From the NCBI GenBank assembly GCA_029246685.1, contig JAQWMR010000016.1:836877-900876 (forward strand): a stretch of DNA of 64,000 nt, in the 5' to 3' direction. Position 1 is the stretch's first letter. Every line of letters begins with the position of its first letter. The DNA is from Acidimicrobiales bacterium. Lineage in GTDB: Bacteria; Actinomycetota; Acidimicrobiia; Acidimicrobiales; Aldehydirespiratoraceae. This document shows, one piece after another, positions 45,763-53,881 of the stretch. Both the position numbers and the translations under genes were made by a program. The notes below the pieces were generated by a model that was not told the DNA's origin, did no database searches, and saw nothing but the letters and a program-made list of their open reading frames with translations.

Positions 45763-46949
45763 GGGTCGTCGATGAGCGACCGCTCGGTCAGCGCCGCGGC
45801 ATAGTCCCGGGCGTCGTCGAGTTCGTCGAACTCCACGCCCTCGATCACGTCAGGCAGATCCTCGGGGTCGAGCTCCGACACCGTCAGCACGACTTGCTCC
45901 TCGACGGTCGGATCGAACCAGAGCACCCCATCGGGCCGGCCGCGATAGATGACGACCTCTTCCCCGTCGATGCCGACGAAGTACGCGGACCTGGCGTAGG
46001 CCACGACCGACGACAGCAGCACACCGAGCACCAGCAGCACCGCGGCCACGAACAGGCCGAGGCGCCACGTGACGAACGGCGGCTTCTCGATCGTGCGGTC
46101 GACGAGGATCTCGTCGGGATGCGGGTCGTTCGGGCCGGTCTCCGGCGGCGGATCGAGGCGAAGCACGCTGTCGGGCACGGCCTTGTGGATCGACACGATC
46201 CGGTCGTCGGGGATCTCGTCGTCCACGGAATCGGCAGCGGTGACGTCGACGACCAGCGCGGTCACGTTGTCACGCCCCCCGGCCTGGACGGCGCCGCGGA
46301 CCAACTCGAGCGCCGCATCGGAGGGGTCCTCCTCCCGCTGCAGAATCTCCAGAATCTCTGGCTCGCGCAGCTCGTCGAACAGCCCATCGCTGCAGAGCAC
46401 GAACCGATCGCCGGGGACCGGCGCGAGTTCCCATGTGTCGACCAGGACCTTCTCGTCGATGCCGAGGGCGCGGGTGACGATGTTGCGCTGTGGATGGGTG
46501 AGGGCCTCCTCGGCCGTCAGTCGCCCGTCGCGCACGAGCGTCTCGACGAGCGTGTGGTCCTCGGTGAGTTGGACGAGCTCCTCGTCAGTCGCCCGGTAGA
46601 GGCGACTGTCTCCCACATTGGCCACGCCGATGCGCTGGCGATCGCCGACCATCATCCCGACGAGAGCGACGAGCGTGGTGCCCATGCCCCGCAGCTCGGG
46701 CTCGATCTTCGACCGGTCGACGATCTCGCGGTTGGCCATCTGAACGGCGTCGATCAGATCATCGACCGACGCCACGCCCTGGGCCTTCGCCATCTCATCG
46801 ACGGCGATGGCAGAAGCCACCTCACCGCCGTTGTGTCCGCCCATGCCGTCGGCGACCACGAACACCGGCGGCGCCGTGAGCATCTGGTCCTGATTGTTCT
46901 GTCGCACCTGCCCGACATCGGTGGCAGTGCCCCATGCGAACTCGATCAT
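45759..46949 (-). CDS. pstP: PP2C-type Ser/Thr protein phosphatase (PstP)
   Basis: 396 residues from the ATG at 46949. Phosphatase domain (about 1-240) with metal-binding motifs RQNNQDQM, VVADGMGGHNGGEVAS, GDSRLYR, CSDGLFDEL and GGRDNVTALVVDV. A cytoplasmic linker, one TM (about 310-335, LGLFVAAVLLVLGVLLSSVVAY) and a short extracellular domain follow. It reverses PknB phosphorylation. The start overlaps the fhaB stop (ATGA) and the end overlaps rodA, as in the mycobacterial operon. Confidence 0.95.
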   Translation of the reverse strand: MIEFAWGTATDVGQVRQNNQDQMLTAPPVFVVADGMGGHNGGEVASAIAVDEMAKAQGVASVDDLIDAVQMANREIVDRSKIEPELRGMGTTLVALVGMMVGDRQRIGVANVGDSRLYRATDEELVQLTEDHTLVETLVRDGRLTAEEALTHPQRNIVTRALGIDEKVLVDTWELAPVPGDRFVLCSDGLFDELREPEILEILQREEDPSDAALELVRGAVQAGGRDNVTALVVDVTAADSVDDEIPDDRIVSIHKAVPDSVLRLDPPPETGPNDPHPDEILVDRTIEKPPFVTWRLGLFVAAVLLVLGVLLSSVVAYARSAYFVGIDGEEVVIYRGRPDGVLWFDPTVEEQVVLTVSELDPEDLPDVIEGVEFDELDDARDYAAALTERSLIDDP

Positions 46950-47473
46950 GCGAACTCCAAGACGTGTTCGCCGATGCCGATGCGAGCGCCCGGACCAATC
47001 GGGCTCGGAGCGACGACCGCGGCGCCGTCGAGCGTGGTGCCGTTCGTCGAACCGAGATCCTCGATGAGCCAGGCGCCCTCGTCGGCGAACACCCTGGCGT
47101 GGACCTTGGACACGTGAGCGTCGTCGATCGAGATCGCACATCCGACCCCGCGACCGATCGTGGTCTCGCCCTCCACTCTGTAGGTCTGACCGGCGAGCGC
47201 GGGCGGCGCCACGATGACGAGCCGAGCGACGCGAGCACCGACGGTGGTGAGCGCGGCCGCGGTCGGTGGCGCGGACTCAGGTGCAGGCTCGGGCGAGTGG
47301 ACGGGCGCCGGAGCGGGACGGGGTCGAGGCATCGCGGCGACGGGCGCCGGCACGGCGGCCACGGCACCCTCCGCGCGCAGCTCGACCCACACGGCGCGGA
47401 GCACGCGAAGGAACACGAGGTACACGAGGGCCAGGAGGCACACCCGAAGGACGATGAACAACTGGTCCGACAC
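46946..47473 (-). CDS. fhaB: membrane-anchored FHA-domain protein (FhaB)
   Basis: 175 residues: an N-terminal TM (LFIVLRVCLLALVYLVFLRVLRAVW), a Pro/Ala-rich linker and a C-terminal FHA domain (about 85-175) with the phosphothreonine-binding motifs IGRGVGC, SKVHARV and LGSTNGT. FhaB (FipA) links PknA/PknB signalling to the divisome in mycobacteria. First gene of the fhaB-pstP-rodA-pbpA set, GTG start. A TAATCT box nine bases upstream fits a leaderless promoter. Confidence 0.93.
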   Translation of the reverse strand: MSDQLFIVLRVCLLALVYLVFLRVLRAVWVELRAEGAVAAVPAPVAAMPRPRPAPAPVHSPEPAPESAPPTAAALTTVGARVARLVIVAPPALAGQTYRVEGETTIGRGVGCAISIDDAHVSKVHARVFADEGAWLIEDLGSTNGTTLDGAAVVAPSPIGPGARIGIGEHVLEFA

Positions 47474-47618
47474 GGTGATGGCAGATTAACGCTGCCCACA
47501 CGATCAGCCGTGCTGCGGGGCCGATTCTCTGCGCGGACACGCAATTCCCGATTCCGACTGTGGGGCAACAGTCGCTAACGTTGTGTGGAAATCCCCCTTC
47601 CCTTGGAGAACCGCCGCC

Positions 47619-49058
47619 ATGTACCGCCGCATGCTCGCTTCCATCGTCCTGATTCTCGCTCTCGTCGCCGCTGCCTGCGGTTCGGATGGGGCGGACGAGG
47701 CTGCGCCAGACGCCGCCGACAACGACCCAGAGGCGTCCGACGATACCGGCGACACGGCGCCAACAACGACGACAACGACAACGACGATGGCACCGACGAC
47801 GGCAGCGCCGACGACGGCTTCGACGACCCTCCCGCCGACCACGGCGGCGCCGACCACCACGGAGGGAACGACCACGACCGAGGCACCGACGACAACCGAG
47901 GCACCGACCGCGACGGAGCTTCCCTACGAAATGCCCGACTACAGCGAAGAAGCGCTGGCGGCCGGCTTCACCGGCACCGACTTCGCGATCCCGGACGAGA
48001 CACCTGACGGCCCGATCGGGGCGATCGGATTCAGCCGGTTCGTCTACACCCAAACCCCGAGCGGCGATGTCGTGCCGACGTTCGTCGAAGGCCCGCCTGG
48101 TCGCCAGGTGCGTTGCCAGAACTTCGAACAGGATTGCTCGTATCAGGAGCTGAAGGCGCTCTACGAGAGCGGCGATGAGGTCCCCGAACATCTCGCAATG
48201 GACCGCGACACGCTCGGTGAGCTGGTCGGCCAGCTGGACGACGTGAACGACTTCGTCAGCAGCTTCGACTCGATCCACGAGGCGTGCGCCCGCGGCTACG
48301 GGCCGACCACCAACCAGACCGCCAACATGGGCATCCACATGCTCAAGGGCGGGCTCACCAACGCGTTCGACCCGAGCGATCCGAAGATGGTGCTCTTCGC
48401 CCGGCCAGGCGGCACCGAGGCCGGATCGGACATCGGCTATTGCTCGGGCGGCGAGTTCGTCAACGACGACAACGCCGACGAGTACACAGCAGTGGGCGCG
48501 GTCTTCAACCTGGGCCTGAGCCCAACCCACCCCGAGGGCTTTGCCGGCGACATCGACAACTGGCACATCCACTACAACACCTGCCTCCGCCCTAGCTCCG
48601 GCACCGACACGGTCGGTACGGCGGCAGACTGTGCGGAGGCCGGCGGCGCGTTTGTGCCCTTCATCTCGAGCTGGATGATGCACGCCTATGTGGCTGACGG
48701 GTTCGAGGCGCAGACCGGCGTCTTCTCGATGTTCAACCCGGCCGTCTGGCCGGTCGTCACCGCTGAGCAGATGCGGGCCCAGTCGGACCAGGTGATCGAG
48801 GGCGCAGTCAACGCCCAGATCCTCAACTTCGACTACGGCGACATCAACGCCGAGGTCGGGGAACCGATCGTCTTCTCGAACTCCGACGCCGTCCCGCACA
48901 CCGTGACCGCCGGTTCCGCGTTGTTGCCGAACAGTGCGTTCGACTCCGGTGTGCTCGGTACCGGTCAGTCCTACGAGCTGAGCTTCGACGAGCCTGGCGA
49001 GTATGCGCTCTTCTGTGCGCTCCATCCCGACATGCAGGCCATCGTCAACGTCGACTGA
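47619..49058 (+). CDS. lipoprotein with Thr-rich linker and C-terminal cupredoxin domain
   Basis: 479 residues from the ATG at 47619 (GGAGA at about 47605). A lipoprotein signal ends LALVAAAC. Residues about 25-105 are an acidic then Thr/Ala/Pro-rich linker (repeated TTTT and APTT). A large unrecognised middle domain with conserved-looking cysteines and histidines (NWHIHYNTCLR, SSWMMHAYV) follows. The last about 95 residues are a type-1 copper cupredoxin: His in AVPHTVTAG and the C-x2-H-x2-M ligand set in FCALHPDM. Likely an exported copper electron carrier or oxidase on the cell surface. It is divergent from fhaB and interrupts the usual fhaB-fhaA order. Confidence 0.85.
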   Translation: MYRRMLASIVLILALVAAACGSDGADEAAPDAADNDPEASDDTGDTAPTTTTTTTTMAPTTAAPTTASTTLPPTTAAPTTTEGTTTTEAPTTTEAPTATELPYEMPDYSEEALAAGFTGTDFAIPDETPDGPIGAIGFSRFVYTQTPSGDVVPTFVEGPPGRQVRCQNFEQDCSYQELKALYESGDEVPEHLAMDRDTLGELVGQLDDVNDFVSSFDSIHEACARGYGPTTNQTANMGIHMLKGGLTNAFDPSDPKMVLFARPGGTEAGSDIGYCSGGEFVNDDNADEYTAVGAVFNLGLSPTHPEGFAGDIDNWHIHYNTCLRPSSGTDTVGTAADCAEAGGAFVPFISSWMMHAYVADGFEAQTGVFSMFNPAVWPVVTAEQMRAQSDQVIEGAVNAQILNFDYGDINAEVGEPIVFSNSDAVPHTVTAGSALLPNSAFDSGVLGTGQSYELSFDEPGEYALFCALHPDMQAIVNVD

Positions 49059-49074
49059 GCCGGCCGTCCACGCA

Positions 49075-49080
49075 TAGCGT
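49075..49080 (+). promoter_or_regulatory. leaderless -10 box for the LLM gene
   Basis: TAGCGT, seven bases before the GTG at 49088. Confidence 0.5.
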
Positions 49081-49087
49081 GGCCAAC

Positions 49088-50197
49088 GTGAAGTTCTCGC
49101 TGATCTACGAATGCCAGACCGCTACCCCCACGCGGGCCGGCGACCACCAGATCTTCGCGGAGACGCTAGAGCAGGTCCTGCTCGCGGAGGAGCTCGGCTT
49201 CGACATGGTGTGGGCCGTGGAGCACACGGCGCTCACGATGTACGCCCACATGTCGGCGCCCGAGACGTTCCTCGCCTACGTCGCCGGCGCGACCTCACGG
49301 ATCGGGATCGGCCATGGCGTGATCTGCCTGCCACCCAAGATGAACCATCCCGTGAAGGTGGCCGAGCGGTGCGCCACCCTCGACATCCTCTCCGGCGGTC
49401 GACTTCATGTCGGCTTCGGGAAGGGCGGCACCGAGCAGGAGGCGGGCACGTTCGGCTATCGCAAGGCCGACCTGCCCCCGATGATCGACGAAGCCATGCG
49501 GCTCGTGCCTCGGTTCTGGGTCGAGGACGTGGTGGAGCACGACGGCGAGTTCATCACGGTGCCGCCTCGGCCGATCCACCCGAAGCCGCTGCAGGATCCG
49601 CACCCGCCGCTCTACCAGGCCTGCACGCAGACGGCGACGCTCGCCGATGCCGGTGGACGCGGGATCGGCGCACTTGTGCTCGGCTTCGGCGGGCCCGAGG
49701 AGATCGCCGAGAAGAACGCCGTGTACCGCGCGGCATTCCGGGATCGGGATCCGGCGCTTCAGGTGGGCTCACGACCGACCGAGCACCTTGCGGCCCTCTG
49801 CCCCGCGATTGTGTTGGATGACGGTGACGAAGCCAGGCGGCTCGGCATCCGCGGCCAGCGATTCTTCATGGAATCCATCGGCCATTGGGGCAGCGCCGGG
49901 AAGACGCCGCTGCCCGACCCGTCAACCTGGGTTGACGGCGAGGAGAAAGTCGGCGTGGTCGAGGCGACGATCGGCTCGGAGACTGTCGAGATGGATCTCT
50001 CCGACGCGGCGAAGGCATTGCGCAACACGAGCGACGGCTACGGCACAGTGGACGACTGCATCGCCTACGTCACCCGACTGATCAACGCGGGCGCCGACGA
50101 GATCCTCTTCCTCTGCCAGATGGGCACGATTCCGCAGGAACCGCAGCTCGAGACGCTGCGCAACATCGGGGAGCACGTCATCCCCCACTTCCGATAG
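49088..50197 (+). CDS. LLM-class flavin-dependent oxidoreductase
   Basis: 369 residues of the luciferase-like family: MKFSLIYECQ at the start, LAEELGFDMVWAVEHT, the strand-4 motif ERCATLDILSGGRLHVGFGKGGTEQE, and PLYQACTQTATLADAGGRG. The GTG at 49088 is preferred because TAGCGT is seven bases upstream; GTG 49079 is also in frame. Uses FMN or F420; the substrate is unknown. It is only distantly similar to the LLM protein at 5501. It is three bases ahead of the phosphotransferase gene, probably one operon. Confidence 0.87.
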   Translation: MKFSLIYECQTATPTRAGDHQIFAETLEQVLLAEELGFDMVWAVEHTALTMYAHMSAPETFLAYVAGATSRIGIGHGVICLPPKMNHPVKVAERCATLDILSGGRLHVGFGKGGTEQEAGTFGYRKADLPPMIDEAMRLVPRFWVEDVVEHDGEFITVPPRPIHPKPLQDPHPPLYQACTQTATLADAGGRGIGALVLGFGGPEEIAEKNAVYRAAFRDRDPALQVGSRPTEHLAALCPAIVLDDGDEARRLGIRGQRFFMESIGHWGSAGKTPLPDPSTWVDGEEKVGVVEATIGSETVEMDLSDAAKALRNTSDGYGTVDDCIAYVTRLINAGADEILFLCQMGTIPQEPQLETLRNIGEHVIPHFR

Positions 50198-50199
50198 CC

Positions 50200-51098
50200 A
50201 TGGATCCCGAACGCGTCATCGCGGCGCTCGCCGACGACGTGCTCATGGAGGCGCCGCCAGTGCCGCTCACGGGTGGTCAGTCGGCGTCGATCCACCGCTT
50301 CTCGCTCGCTGCCGGCCCGGACGAACTCACCGGGCGCGACCTCGTGTTGCGGGTGCAGGAACCGCCGGCATCGTCGACAGAGGCAGTCATCCAGCGCGAG
50401 GTGGGGCGGGCCGGCTACCCGACGCCCACCGTTCATCGATTCGGTGAGGTCGAAGGCCATGCCTGGGGCGTCATGGACTTCGCCGAGGGGAAGACCCTCT
50501 TCGACGCCGACCGCGCCGGCGCGATGCGGCGCATCCCCGTCCAGCTCGCCGGGCTGATGGCCGATTTCCACCAGCTCGACCCGGGCCCGGTCGACGCGGC
50601 CCTCCCGGACGCCCCCGATCCGGTCGACGCCATCCTCGCCGAGCTCGATCCAGGCAGCGCCACCGACTGGTTGCATGCCAACCGGCCTGCGACGCGGCGC
50701 CGCGTCGTGTGCCACAACGATCTCCATGCGCTCAACGTCCTGGCGACCGACCAAGGCCCGCAGGTGATCGATTGGGAGCTCGCATCGGTCGGCCACCCGG
50801 TCTCAGACGTCGCCCGCACGGTGCTCTCATGCGCGCGGTGCCGAGGGAGATGCCCGGGCTCGTTCGCCGAGTCGTCCAGCGGATCGGCCGCCGCGGGGCC
50901 GACCGTTTCCTTGCCGCATACCAGACCCGCCACCAGATCGAGCAAGCGGATCTCGACTGGTTCATCGTCTTGCACTCGGCGCGACTCATCACCATGGTCG
51001 AGACGGCAACCGACGACGGCCCGCGACAGGACGTCGTCAGCGGGTGGCGCCAGACCCTCCCGCTCCTCGCGCAGCTGATCGCCGAGCGGACGGACTAG
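50200..51098 (+). CDS. APH/choline kinase-like phosphotransferase, apparent frameshift
   Basis: Starts at ATG 50200 and reads as an aminoglycoside-phosphotransferase-fold kinase: nucleotide loop LTGGQSASIHRF, LVLRVQEPP with an Arg where Lys is usual, the catalytic Brenner loop CHNDLHALNVL, and VIDWELASVGHPVSDVART (DFG-equivalent DWE). Near 50826-50832 the frame is lost. The adjacent frame continues correctly as MRAVPREMPGLVRRVVQRIG to the stop at 51098, and one missing base (CTCTC for CTCCTC) would repair it. Repaired length about 299 residues. Family members phosphorylate small alcohols or amino sugars or act in acyl-CoA pathways; the role is unknown. Confidence 0.7.
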
Positions 51099-51748
51099 CC
51101 GGCGCGGAACTCAATCACGGTTGCGCCGAACTCGATGCGGTCACCGTCGTTCAGCCGGTGCGCCGAGATTGCGGCGCCGTTCACGAGCGTCCCGTTCGTC
51201 GAGCCATTGTCGCTGAGGACAAAGCCGTCACCGTCCGGTCTGATCGAGGCGTGTTCGCGGCTGATGTTCGGATCGTCGAATGAGATCGTGCACTCCGACA
51301 ACCGGCCGATGGTGGCCACGAACTCGCCGAGCACCACCTGTTGGCCGCTCGGCAGGTGGAGGACGCCGACGCCGCCGTCTGCCTCCTTCATGCGGGCATC
51401 GACCTCGATGGTGCCGCCCCGAAGCCGACTGTCCGCATCGAGTTCGACCTGGACCGGACCCATGAACGTCCAGCCCTCTTCGCGGGCGTGGTCGCGAGTG
51501 GCGTCGCACAGCTCGCGTACGAGCGAGTCTTTGACCTCGGCGAAACGGTCGAGATCGTCGGGCGCGACGCGAACGGCGAAGTGGTTCGCCACGACCGGCT
51601 GCCCCTTGACCCCGACGCTGCGGGAGTCCGCCATTTCTCGAGCGATCCGATGGCCGATCTCGACCGGTCGCACGCCGCCACGAAAAAGGCGGCCAACGGT
51701 GCCCTCGACGAAGCGTTCGAGACGGCGTTCTACGGATCGCAGGCCCAC
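51095..51748 (-). CDS. fhaA: FHA-domain protein with DUF3662 N-terminus (FhaA)
   Basis: 217 residues. The N-terminal about 115 residues (MGLRSVERRLERFVEGTVGRLFRGGVRPVEIGHRIAREM, given here in outline) match the DUF3662 domain of FhaA; the C-terminal FHA domain carries IGRLSECTI, SREHASI and NGSTNGTLVNG. M. tuberculosis FhaA is over 500 residues because of a long linker; here the linker is almost absent. FhaA binds phosphorylated MviN and RodA/PBP partners. The stop shares CTAG with the convergent phosphotransferase gene. A TAGCCT box seven bases before the GTG supports a leaderless start. Confidence 0.93.
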   Translation of the reverse strand: MGLRSVERRLERFVEGTVGRLFRGGVRPVEIGHRIAREMADSRSVGVKGQPVVANHFAVRVAPDDLDRFAEVKDSLVRELCDATRDHAREEGWTFMGPVQVELDADSRLRGGTIEVDARMKEADGGVGVLHLPSGQQVVLGEFVATIGRLSECTISFDDPNISREHASIRPDGDGFVLSDNGSTNGTLVNGAAISAHRLNDGDRIEFGATVIEFRAG

Positions 51749-51755
51749 AGTGCAG

Positions 51756-51761
51756 AGGCTA
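51756..51761 (-). promoter_or_regulatory. leaderless -10 box for fhaA
   Basis: TAGCCT on the minus strand, seven bases before the GTG at 51748. Confidence 0.5.
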
Positions 51762-51862
51762 GCCCCGTCCGGGCAGCCCGATTCTGTGGGGCGAATCGCT
51801 GGGGCAATAGCGGGTCACAACCGCTAGCCTCGGCTCACACGTTCACCTCGGTGAGCGGCCAC

Positions 51863-51946
51863 GCGCGAGTGGCGGAATTGGCAGACGCGCAGGCTTCAGG
51901 TGCCTGTGCCCGAAAGGGTGTGGGGGTTCAAGTCCCCCCTCGCGCA
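51863..51946 (+). tRNA. tRNA-Leu (anticodon CAG)
   Basis: Class II tRNA: acceptor GCGCGAG/CTCGCGC, anticodon stem CAGGC/GCCTG with loop TTCAGGT (CAG at 51897-51899), long variable arm TGCCCGAAAGGGTGT, T-arm GGGGG/CCCCC with GTTCAAGTC. CCA is not encoded (CTA follows). A tRNA-Leu beside fhaA matches the mycobacterial leuT position. Confidence 0.95.
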
Positions 51947-51976
51947 CTACTGTGATGTCGCGAGACATCGGAAACT

Positions 51977-52003
51977 CTCGAACCCTCAGGTTCGGGGGTT
52001 TTT
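51977..52003 (+). terminator. rho-independent terminator after tRNA-Leu
   Basis: CGAACC and GGTTCG form a 6-bp stem with a CTCA loop, followed by GGGG and TTTTT. A second small hairpin, GATGTC-GCGA-GACATC, lies at 51954-51969. Confidence 0.75.
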
Positions 52004-52114
52004 GGGTTTTCCGGTGGGTTGGTAGGTGCGGGTGGGGTCGAGGTCGAGTTGTCGGATGAGCTCGCCTGTGGCGGTTGCGATGTTGCGGTTGGCGATGAGC
52101 ATGGTGATGGCGGT
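51986..52114 (-). pseudogene. remnant of a transposase/integrase 3' end
   Basis: The minus strand encodes ANRNIATATGELIRQL followed by DLDPTRTYQPTGK and a stop. TGELIR-x-L-x-LDPTRxYQP is the usual C-terminus of IS481/IS3-type (rve-fold) transposases in actinobacteria. Nothing recognisable remains upstream of about 52114, where the frame merges into the antisense of a membrane-protein gene. It sits directly behind tRNA-Leu, a frequent landing point for mobile DNA. No terminal repeats were found. Confidence 0.6.
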
Positions 52115-52493
52115 GCCGGAGTGTTCGCGCCAGTCTCGCGACGACCAGCGCAGCGCGATCGCGCTCGTGGTCATCGCGGCGCTCGCGCTCGGCGCCGGGT
52201 TGGGTCTCGCGGCCAACGGCGCACTCGGCGAGGGCGGCGACACCGTCATGTTGGTCGCGATCATGTGCGCCTTGGGGTCGTTGGCGATCCTTCTGCCCGC
52301 GATCCGTCTCCTCCGAAGCACCCCGCTCGGCAAGCCGGTTCAGGTTCGTCCCGCCGCGGTGCTGCCACCCGAGCTCGTGCGCGTCGGCAACTGGATCCAC
52401 CGTGGCGGTGCCTGGCAGCGAGTCGAGCAGGTCGGTCGCGACGGAGGCGACTTCCGTCCCACGAAGGACCCGGCCGAGTCCCTCCGCGCCTGA
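52095..52493 (+). CDS. small two-helix membrane protein, start uncertain
   Basis: Up to 132 residues. Two hydrophobic helices (IALVVIAALALGAGLGLAANG and VMLVAIMCALGSLAILLPAIRLL) are followed by a basic/hydrophilic C-terminus (ELVRVGNWIHRGGAWQRVEQVG). Possible starts are ATG 52095, 52101, 52107 or GTG 52113; the first overlap the transposase remnant on the other strand, so the original 5' end may have been replaced when that element inserted. Function unknown. A REP-like palindrome begins on its stop codon. Confidence 0.55.
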   Translation: MSMVMAVPECSRQSRDDQRSAIALVVIAALALGAGLGLAANGALGEGGDTVMLVAIMCALGSLAILLPAIRLLRSTPLGKPVQVRPAAVLPPELVRVGNWIHRGGAWQRVEQVGRDGGDFRPTKDPAESLRA

Positions 52494-52528
52494 GTTGAAA
52501 CACGGGGTCAGGCTCCTTGTGTCAACTC
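52492..52528. repeat. REP-like palindrome with GGGGTCAGGCTCC core
   Basis: GAGTTGA(AA)CAC and GTGTCAACTC are near-perfect arms around GGGGTCAGGCTCCTT. Same general design and gene-end position as 16803-16837. Confidence 0.6.
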
Positions 52529-52547
52529 CGGCGGCACGAGGGATGGA

Positions 52548-53837
52548 TCAGTCGTCTGCGAGCACGTCCTTCGACGCGTTGATCACGCTCTTGTAGATCC
52601 CCTTCGACATGAGCGACGTCGCTACCGCACGGCGGGCGGCGAACACCTCGATGCGCGCCTCGTGCACGGCCGGGTTCGCCGGCTCGGCGTCGACTGCCAT
52701 CTGTGCGAGGTGCCCGGCCAGCGCGAGATCACCGGCCGCGACCAGCTCGAGGGCCCGTTGGGCGAGTGCTGAAGCACCACCGGCCAGCGACGCGACCTCG
52801 GCCCCAAGCGCGGACTTGGGTGCCGGGTGGAGGTTGGCCGGATCGCCGTCCCACCAACCGCCGTACAGCCGGTAGATGTTGCGGACGACAAACGCCGGCT
52901 CGTCGTAGTTCGGTACGAGGTACGGGATGCCCTCATAGGTGTCGGGCAGCTTCACGGTGTGGAGGATCGTGTCGAGCGTCGCCCCCTCGTTCATGAGCGT
53001 AACCGTCTCGCGCACGAGGTACTCGAGCGCCGACGCCGAGGTGTCGAGCGCCTCGGCGATGCGCGCGTTTCCGCCGACGGGCAGGCCGTGCGCCGGCAGC
53101 ATCAGCTCCGGCTCCTTCGCGATCATGTCGCGGAGCGCCGTCGCCCAATCGCCTGCGAACCGCTGGACCTTCTGGGGGTTGCCCGCATTCGGGAAGTTCC
53201 ACATGAAGAGATCGCCGACATAGATCGCTTTGCGATCGGCGTCCCAGATCCAGGTGTGGTCGTCCGTCTCGCCGGTTGCGTTATGCATCTCGAACGTGGT
53301 GTCGCCCACCACCGCCGTCATCCCGTCCTCGTGGGTCACGGTCGGCGCCGCGACATCGTCGGGCAGGAACGCGTTCGGCGTGGCGCCGACCACGTCGGTG
53401 CGCTTCACGTTTCCGCCGAACTGGCGGGCATTGATCGTGAGGTTCCATCCGGTGGTCTCGCGGTAGCGAGCGAACCGGTCGTGCACGGCCTCGTGCGCGA
53501 TCACTGCTGGTGCGTCGTGCTCGTTGGCGGCGGCCTCGGCCATGATCGCGCCGCTCCCGCCCACGTGATCGATGTGGCCGTGCGTGTAGACGATCGAGTG
53601 GACACGGTCCGTCCGCCACGCTCGGATCGCGTCGAGCGCAGCCTGGCCGGAATTCACATGGCTCGTGTCGACGAAGACCAGCCCGTCACCGGTGTCGACG
53701 GCCCAGATGTGGGAGAACGATTCCACGATCGCGAGACCCTCACCGAGCTCTGACAACTCCTGGGTGACCCGATTCGGTGGAATCGTGAGGTCGCCCGTGT
53801 CGATGATTCGAGCTGACAGTTCGAGCAGGTCGGCCAT
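52548..53837 (-). CDS. metallo-beta-lactamase-fold hydrolase, alkylsulfatase-like
   Basis: 429 residues. MBL fold (about 1-290) with the zinc motif THGHIDHVGG and later metal-binding residues (GETDDHTWIWD, LPAHGLPV). The C-terminal part (from about 300) resembles the dimerisation domain of alkyl sulfatases such as SdsA1 (YGGWWDGDPANLHP, AQRALELVAAGDLALAGHLAQMAVDAEP). Likely hydrolyses a sulfate ester or a related ester/thioester. No signal peptide, so probably cytoplasmic, unlike SdsA1. ATG with GGGGGAAA upstream. Divergent from the binding-protein gene at 53882. Confidence 0.87.
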   Translation of the reverse strand: MADLLELSARIIDTGDLTIPPNRVTQELSELGEGLAIVESFSHIWAVDTGDGLVFVDTSHVNSGQAALDAIRAWRTDRVHSIVYTHGHIDHVGGSGAIMAEAAANEHDAPAVIAHEAVHDRFARYRETTGWNLTINARQFGGNVKRTDVVGATPNAFLPDDVAAPTVTHEDGMTAVVGDTTFEMHNATGETDDHTWIWDADRKAIYVGDLFMWNFPNAGNPQKVQRFAGDWATALRDMIAKEPELMLPAHGLPVGGNARIAEALDTSASALEYLVRETVTLMNEGATLDTILHTVKLPDTYEGIPYLVPNYDEPAFVVRNIYRLYGGWWDGDPANLHPAPKSALGAEVASLAGGASALAQRALELVAAGDLALAGHLAQMAVDAEPANPAVHEARIEVFAARRAVATSLMSKGIYKSVINASKDVLADD

Positions 53838-53868
53838 GGTTTCCCCCGCAGCTGGCGCACCGGAAAAC

Positions 53869-53874
53869 TATCGT
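53869..53874 (+). promoter_or_regulatory. leaderless -10 box for the binding lipoprotein
   Basis: TATCGT, seven bases before the ATG at 53882. Confidence 0.5.
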
Positions 53875-53881
53875 CCGCCAG

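Noticed and set aside
47761..47920. Simple-sequence repeat (acgacgacaacg) that might be a microsatellite or CRISPR-like array
   Set aside because: It is in frame and encodes the Thr-rich linker of a lipoprotein; units vary and there are no spacers.
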